Assembly: GCF_000241345.1 (NCBI RefSeq)
Contig: NZ_BAED01000076.1
Location: 26,259 to 90,258, forward strand
DNA length: 64,000 nt
Direction of reading: 5' to 3'
DNA from: Gordonia amarae NBRC 15530
GTDB lineage: Bacteria > Actinomycetota > Actinomycetes > Mycobacteriales > Mycobacteriaceae
Below are positions 59,628 to 64,000 of this stretch, one piece after another. The position numbers and the translations under genes are program-made. The notes below the pieces were generated by a model. It was not told where the DNA came from. It did no database searches and saw only the letters and a list, made by a program, of their open reading frames with translations. Within the stretch, counting starts at the first letter, position 1, and every line of letters begins with the position of its first letter.

Positions 59628-62600
59628 CGCGGCGGGCTCCTTCGGGATCGACGAACACGGGGGAGGTGACCTCGACCTCGACGAGCCGCTCACCCACGGG
59701 CACGTCGAGGCGGGTGCCGATACGACCGGTGCCGCCGCCCACGAGGGCCAGGGCGAACGGCCTGCCGAGTTCGGCGCTGTCGTAGCTGGAGGTGACGTGC
59801 CCGAGCATCGGCACCGAGGCAGGCGGCAGCGTCCGGTCCGGGCTCTGCTCGATCACCTGCGAGCCCTCCGGCAGTCGGGTGGTGGCATCCACCGGCAGCA
59901 GCCCGACCAACTGCTTGCGGTCCGGGTCGAGATGGGACTGCCTTGTGTATGAGCGCTTTCCGATGAAGTCCGGCTTCTTCTTGGACACCGCCCAGCCCAG
60001 GCCCAGGTCGTGCGGGGTGACGGTGCCGTCGGTGTCCTGCCCGATGATCGGATAGCCCTTCTCCGCGCGCAGCACGTGCATCGTCTCGGTGCCGTACGGG
60101 GTAATCCCGTATTGTGTACCGGATTCGATGAGAGCATCCCACACGGCGCGGGCGTACCCGGCGGCGACATTCACCTCGAAGGCCAGTTCGCCGGAGAAGC
60201 TGACCCGGCCGACCCGCACCGGAACACCGGCGAAGGTCGTGTCGCGCCACTCCATGAACGCGAACGCCTCATTGGACACGTCGAGATCACCGAACACCGC
60301 ACCGATCACGTCCCGCGAGCGCGGCCCGACAACCGGGAACGTGGCGGTGTGGTCGGTGAGGGAGGTGGTGAACACCCGCAGCTGCGGCCACTCGGTCTGC
60401 TGCCACTCCTGCATCCAGTCCAGGATCATCGCCGCATTGCCGGTGGTGGTGTACACCCAGTAGCGCTCGTCGTCGATGCGCATCACCGTGCCGTCGTCGA
60501 TGACCATGCCGTCGGCGCCGCACATCACGCCGTAGCGGATCTTGGCGGGTTTCAGGGTGCTCATCAGGTTTGTGTAGAGCATGTCCATGAACGCGGGGGA
60601 GTCCGGTCCGGCCACCTCGATCAGGCCCAGCGTCGAACCGTCGAGAATGCCGACACCCGAACGGACGGCAGCGCATTCGCGCTGAACAGCGGCATCCATG
60701 TCCTCGCCGCCGCGCGGGTAATAGCGCGGCCGCTTCCACTGGCCCACATCCTCGAACACGGTGCCGGATTCGACGTGCCAATCGTGAATGGGCGTGCGAC
60801 GCACGGGATCGTACAGATCACCGCGGTCGCGGCCGGCGAGGACCGCGAACGACACCGGTGTGTACGGCGGCCGGAACGTGGTGGTGCCCGCGGCGGCCAC
60901 CGGGGTCCCGGTCAGCTCGGCGACGATGCCCGACGCCACGATGCCCGATGTCTTGCCCTGATCGTGCGCGGTGCCGATGGTGGTGTACCGCTTCACATGT
61001 TCCACCGACCGCATCCCGGCGCCCACGGCGCGGGCGATGTCGGCGACCGTCGCATCGCGCTGCAGATCGACGAACGACGTTGTGGCGGTGGCCGGGTCGC
61101 CGGGGGTGCGCCAGCACATCGCCGTCGCCGCCGGGGTCCGCTCGGACACCTTCGGTACGCCCCGGAACTCCGGCAGCGCCACGTTCAGCTTGCGCAGTGC
61201 CGCCAGTGCGCCGCGCCGGCCGTCCGTCAGGCACCCGCCCTCGGTGAGCAAACCGGTTGCCGCCCCGACGATCTCCACCCCACCCAGGCTCCCGACGGGC
61301 AGGAATGCCGCCGCCGTCTCGTCGAACGCGATGGCCCCGCGCAACTGACTCCACAGATGCGCCGCCGGATTCCACCCGCCGCTCACCAGAATGGTGTCGC
61401 AGTCGATGACGGTCCCCGCGTCCAGTCCCGGCGCACCGACCACCGCCCCGCTCACCCCGGCGGGGCCGTGGACATCGCTGTCTTGCGAGGTTTCGAGGCT
61501 CGTCGCTAACGCTCCTCGCACCTCAACCGGCGAGTGGGTCGCCTCCTGATCTCCGGTGCCGCCGTCGCTGTCGCCGGTGGTGTCCCCGATGTCGGTTGAG
61601 GTGTGAGGAGCGTTAGCGACGAGCCTCGAAACCCCGTGAGCCGAAGTCGAAGCAGAACCCACCGCCCGGACCACATGGCCGCCGGGATACACCGGGATGC
61701 CGAGACCGCGCGCCTCGTCGAGCAGATCCGACGACACCTGTTCCCGCACGTCGATGATCGCGGGAACAGCACCACCGGAACGCACCAGCGCGAACGCCGC
61801 CTCATATGCCGAGTCACCCGCCGTGTACACCACCGCCGACGACCCGGGCCGCACCCCGTACCGGGACACATACTCGGCGGCCGACCCGGCCAGCATCACC
61901 CCGGGAAGATCGTTGTCACCGAACACGATCGGCCGCTCGTGCGCACCGGCGGCGACGATGATGTGCCGCGCCCGGATCCGGTGCAGCCGCTGCCGCGACA
62001 CGTGCGCGGGCGCGGCGTCCCCGAGGTGGTCGGTGCGATGTTCGACGGCCAGCACGAATCCGTCGTCGTAGCCGCCGAACGCGGTGGTGCGGATCAGCCG
62101 GGTGGTGTGCCCGAACCCGTCGAACTCGGCGACCGCCGCCTGCACCCAGGCGGCGTCGGGAGTCGCCCCACCGGGCGTGTTGCGCTCGTCGACCAGCAGC
62201 ACCGACACCCCGGCCCGCGCGCAGATCAGCGCCGCCATGAGGCCGGCCGCGCCGGCCCCCACCACCAGCACGTCGGGATGATGGTGCAGCCGGTCGTACC
62301 GCGCGGTGTCGGGCTCGAAGCTGAGCCTGCCCCACCCCGGAACCCCGTGCGCCACCAGCCCGGGACACAGTTCGACGGTGGTCGCCGGGATCATCGGCTC
62401 GATGAACGGGGCGTCGACCCCGATCTGGGCGGTGGCGTCCTCGGCCCACGATCCGCTGATGCCGCGGACCCGGCCGAGGTTGACGCTGGTGGTCACCTCA
62501 CGAACCCCATTGGCCAGCAGCGCCGACGCGAGGGTGTCCCCGGCGTACCCGGTGTAGGTCCGTCCGCCGAACACGAACTCGATCGGCCGGTCCCGGTCGA

Positions 62601-62637
62601 TCCGGCCGCCGGTGGGAAGACGGTTGGGCTGAGTCAT
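59620..62637 (-). CDS. soxA: Sarcosine oxidase alpha subunit with repeat-containing loop
   Basis: This 1005-aa alpha subunit has an N-terminal ferredoxin-like Fer2_4 fold without cysteines (PIEFVFGGRTYTGYAGDTLASALL), an NAD(P)/FAD-type domain with VLVVGAGAAGLMAALICARAG, and a C-terminal GcvT folate-binding domain. It oxidises sarcosine to glycine and formaldehyde/5,10-methylene-THF with SoxB. Between VRAVGS and GTVIDCDTILVSGGW (about residues 325-390) lies an extra Thr/Gly/Asp-rich stretch encoded by two facing copies of the dispersed repeat and the DNA between them. It is in frame and the flanking motifs are intact. The start overlaps the soxD stop (ATGA). Confidence 0.92.
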   Translation of the reverse strand: MTQPNRLPTGGRIDRDRPIEFVFGGRTYTGYAGDTLASALLANGVREVTTSVNLGRVRGISGSWAEDATAQIGVDAPFIEPMIPATTVELCPGLVAHGVPGWGRLSFEPDTARYDRLHHHPDVLVVGAGAAGLMAALICARAGVSVLLVDERNTPGGATPDAAWVQAAVAEFDGFGHTTRLIRTTAFGGYDDGFVLAVEHRTDHLGDAAPAHVSRQRLHRIRARHIIVAAGAHERPIVFGDNDLPGVMLAGSAAEYVSRYGVRPGSSAVVYTAGDSAYEAAFALVRSGGAVPAIIDVREQVSSDLLDEARGLGIPVYPGGHVVRAVGSASTSAHGVSRLVANAPHTSTDIGDTTGDSDGGTGDQEATHSPVEVRGALATSLETSQDSDVHGPAGVSGAVVGAPGLDAGTVIDCDTILVSGGWNPAAHLWSQLRGAIAFDETAAAFLPVGSLGGVEIVGAATGLLTEGGCLTDGRRGALAALRKLNVALPEFRGVPKVSERTPAATAMCWRTPGDPATATTSFVDLQRDATVADIARAVGAGMRSVEHVKRYTTIGTAHDQGKTSGIVASGIVAELTGTPVAAAGTTTFRPPYTPVSFAVLAGRDRGDLYDPVRRTPIHDWHVESGTVFEDVGQWKRPRYYPRGGEDMDAAVQRECAAVRSGVGILDGSTLGLIEVAGPDSPAFMDMLYTNLMSTLKPAKIRYGVMCGADGMVIDDGTVMRIDDERYWVYTTTGNAAMILDWMQEWQQTEWPQLRVFTTSLTDHTATFPVVGPRSRDVIGAVFGDLDVSNEAFAFMEWRDTTFAGVPVRVGRVSFSGELAFEVNVAAGYARAVWDALIESGTQYGITPYGTETMHVLRAEKGYPIIGQDTDGTVTPHDLGLGWAVSKKKPDFIGKRSYTRQSHLDPDRKQLVGLLPVDATTRLPEGSQVIEQSPDRTLPPASVPMLGHVTSSYDSAELGRPFALALVGGGTGRIGTRLDVPVGERLVEVEVTSPVFVDPEGARRDG
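61482..61640. repeat. Dispersed palindromic repeats, copies 9 and 10, facing pair inside soxA
   Basis: An inverted copy lies at 61482-61530 and a forward copy at 61592-61640, separated by 61 bp. All are in frame within soxA on the minus strand, encoding the low-complexity loop (including HGVSRLVANAPHTS and SPVEVRGALATSLETS). Confidence 0.88.
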
Positions 62638-62900
62638 GATTCGGCGACCTTCGGGGAGGTGGGGCGGAAGGCGTAGGTGACGGTGTCGCGTTCGAGGGTG
62701 AACCACTGCCGGCAACCGGCGGTGTGGCACCAGCGTTCGGCCAGCGCACCTTTCGGATTCGGCCGGAAGAACAGGTAGTGGCCCCACTCGATGTCGTCTA
62801 GGTCGCCGGGCTGCTCGGGGTAGGCGATCCCGGCGGCGGCGCCGTAGTGGAACTCGGTCTCTTCGCGCGGCCCGCAGTTCGGGCAGGGAATCAGTTGCAT
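62634..62900 (-). CDS. soxD: Sarcosine oxidase delta subunit
   Basis: This 88-aa zinc-binding SoxD has Cys pair CPNCG at residues 6-10 and WCHTAGCRQWF near residue 58-68 (Cys/His ligands). HYLFFRPNPKGALAERW is the family motif. It binds zinc in the oxidase tetramer. It starts 16 bp after the soxB stop and overlaps soxA by 4 bp. Confidence 0.92.
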   Translation of the reverse strand: MQLIPCPNCGPREETEFHYGAAAGIAYPEQPGDLDDIEWGHYLFFRPNPKGALAERWCHTAGCRQWFTLERDTVTYAFRPTSPKVAES

Positions 62901-62916
62901 CGCAGAGTCTCTCGGG

Positions 62917-64000
62917 TCAGTGGGCGACCGCGGCGGCGCCGTGTTCGTCGATGAGGGCGCCGGTGTAGAAGCGTTCCAGCGTGAACGGGGCGTTGATCTC
63001 GTGCGGCACACCGGTGGCGACGGTGTGTGCGAGGCACCAGCCGACACCCGGGGTCGCCTTGAATCCTCCTGTGCCCCAGCCGCAGTTGAGGTAGACGTTG
63101 TCGTACGGGGTGGTTCCGATGATCGGGGAGGCGTCAGGGGTGACGTCGACGATGCCGCCCCAGGTGCGCAACAGCCGGGCGCGGGCGAACACCGGGAACA
63201 GTTCGACGGCCGCCGCCATCTGCCGTTCGATGATGTGGAACGCGCCGCGCTGCCCGTATCCGTTGTACGAGTCGACGCCCGCACCCATCACCAGCTCACC
63301 CTTGTGTGCCTGGGACACGTACACGTGCACCGCATTCGACATGACCACCGTCGGGTGGATCGGTTCGAGCAACTCGGAGACGAGCGCCTGCAGCGGATGG
63401 GACTGCACCGGCACCGGCACCCCGAGCAGGTCGGTGAGGGTGGAGGTGTGCCCGGCCGCGCACAACGCGACCCGGCCCGTGCCGATCCGCCCGCGCGTGG
63501 TCTCCACGGCGGTCACCGTCCCGCCGTCGGTGACGAACCCGGTCACCTCGCAGTTCTGGATGATGTCGATGCCGGCGTTCACCGCGCTGCGGGCGAAACC
63601 CCAAGCCACATAATCGTGTTTGGCGATTCCGCCGCGCGGCTGGAAGGTGCCGCCGAGCACGGGGTAGCGGATGTCGTGGGAGGTGTTGACGATGGGGCAC
63701 ACGTCGAGCACCTGTTTCGGGTCGAGCCACTGCGCGTCGATCCCGTTGAGCCGGTTGGCCTCCACCCGCCGGATGCTGTCGCGCACATCCTGTTCGGTGT
63801 GCGCCAGGTTCAGCACGCCGCGCTGACTGAACAGGATCGGGTAGCCGAGTTCCTCCTCGAGACCTTCCCACAGTTTCAGGGAATGCTCGTAGATGCCCGC
63901 GCTTTCGTCCCAGAGATAGTTGGACCGGATCAGGGTGGTGTTGCGGGCCATGTTGCCGCCGCCGAGCCAACCGCGTTCGAGGACGGCCACATTCGTGATG
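62917..64000 (-). CDS. soxB: Sarcosine oxidase beta subunit (5' end outside window)
   Basis: This is the catalytic FAD subunit. The frame is open through base 64000, reading NVAVLERGWLGGGNMARNTTLIRSNYLW at its upstream limit. The Rossmann start and about 40-50 residues are outside the window. Motifs TSHDIRYPVLGGTFQPRGGIAKHDYVAWGFAR and NCGWGTGGFKATPGVGWCLAH are those of heterotetrameric SoxB. FMN/FAD-linked oxidation of sarcosine to glycine takes place here. It is the first gene seen in the soxB-soxD-soxA-soxG-dmgO series. Confidence 0.92.
   Translation of the reverse strand, partial: ITNVAVLERGWLGGGNMARNTTLIRSNYLWDESAGIYEHSLKLWEGLEEELGYPILFSQRGVLNLAHTEQDVRDSIRRVEANRLNGIDAQWLDPKQVLDVCPIVNTSHDIRYPVLGGTFQPRGGIAKHDYVAWGFARSAVNAGIDIIQNCEVTGFVTDGGTVTAVETTRGRIGTGRVALCAAGHTSTLTDLLGVPVPVQSHPLQALVSELLEPIHPTVVMSNAVHVYVSQAHKGELVMGAGVDSYNGYGQRGAFHIIERQMAAAVELFPVFARARLLRTWGGIVDVTPDASPIIGTTPYDNVYLNCGWGTGGFKATPGVGWCLAHTVATGVPHEINAPFTLERFYTGALIDEHGAAAVAH

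Overview
The window is GC-rich, densely coded actinobacterial DNA. The gene families point to a mycolic-acid-containing member of the Mycobacteriales, and I think Gordonia is the most likely genus. The supporting genes are an AftD arabinofuranosyltransferase, the HtdX / FabG4 / FadA2 / FadE5 set, an MmpS-like protein, a DUF3068 protein and a GroEL with a GGM tail behind tandem CIRCE operators. From about 8 to 44 kb the gene order follows what I remember of the Mycobacterium tuberculosis Rv0224c-Rv0244c segment (methyltransferase, glycosyltransferase, two large membrane proteins, acyltransferase, aftD, a DUF2613 peptide, lpqI, TetR, vapBC, htdX, fabG4, fadA2, fadE5). Several lineage-specific genes are interleaved.

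Layout. 1-2450: the end of an ABC importer of the sulfonate/nitrate/taurine class (permease, ATPase, lipoprotein). 2477-4440: the heat-shock unit, with a terminator, two CIRCE sites, groL and a terminator. 4498-8007: a PLDc_N membrane protein, a PtpB-like phosphatase, an NTF2-fold protein behind a palindrome, a DUF4166 protein and an MmpS-like protein. 8027-11688: the methyltransferase and an organosulfur pair (sfnG, sfnB) with a small acyl-CoA-dehydrogenase-like fragment between them. 11930-12680: a HigBA-like toxin-antitoxin pair. 12784-29801: cell-envelope genes (GT4, a SulP anion transporter, the Rv0226c-like protein, a CitE-like lyase, a flippase, the DUF3068 protein, an acyltransferase, aftD, lpqI). 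29825-44404: a TetR regulator, two vapBC modules, htdX-fabG4 divergent from fadA2, a VanW gene broken by an in-frame stop, a receptor kinase with RCC1-like repeats, two SDRs and fadE5. 44690-53646: endonuclease IV, a PAP2 protein, membrane proteins, a PadR circuit, a third vapBC, a thioesterase-like protein and orphans. 53736-64000: an IclR regulator, a BCCT transporter, a dimethylglycine-oxidase-like enzyme and soxBDAG, all on the minus strand. This last group is a choline/betaine-type one-carbon catabolic cluster.

Two features cut across the window. First, a roughly 50-bp imperfectly palindromic repeat occurs ten times, mostly as facing pairs between genes. It also lies in frame inside an acyltransferase and inside soxA, where it expands loops of those proteins. 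Second, 16-bp palindromes of the form TTAC[T/C]-N4-[A/G]GTAA occur upstream of tetR, between fabG4 and fadA2, and upstream of fadE5. This suggests that the local TetR protein controls a small lipid regulon. No tRNA, rRNA, CRISPR array, insertion sequence or phage gene was seen.
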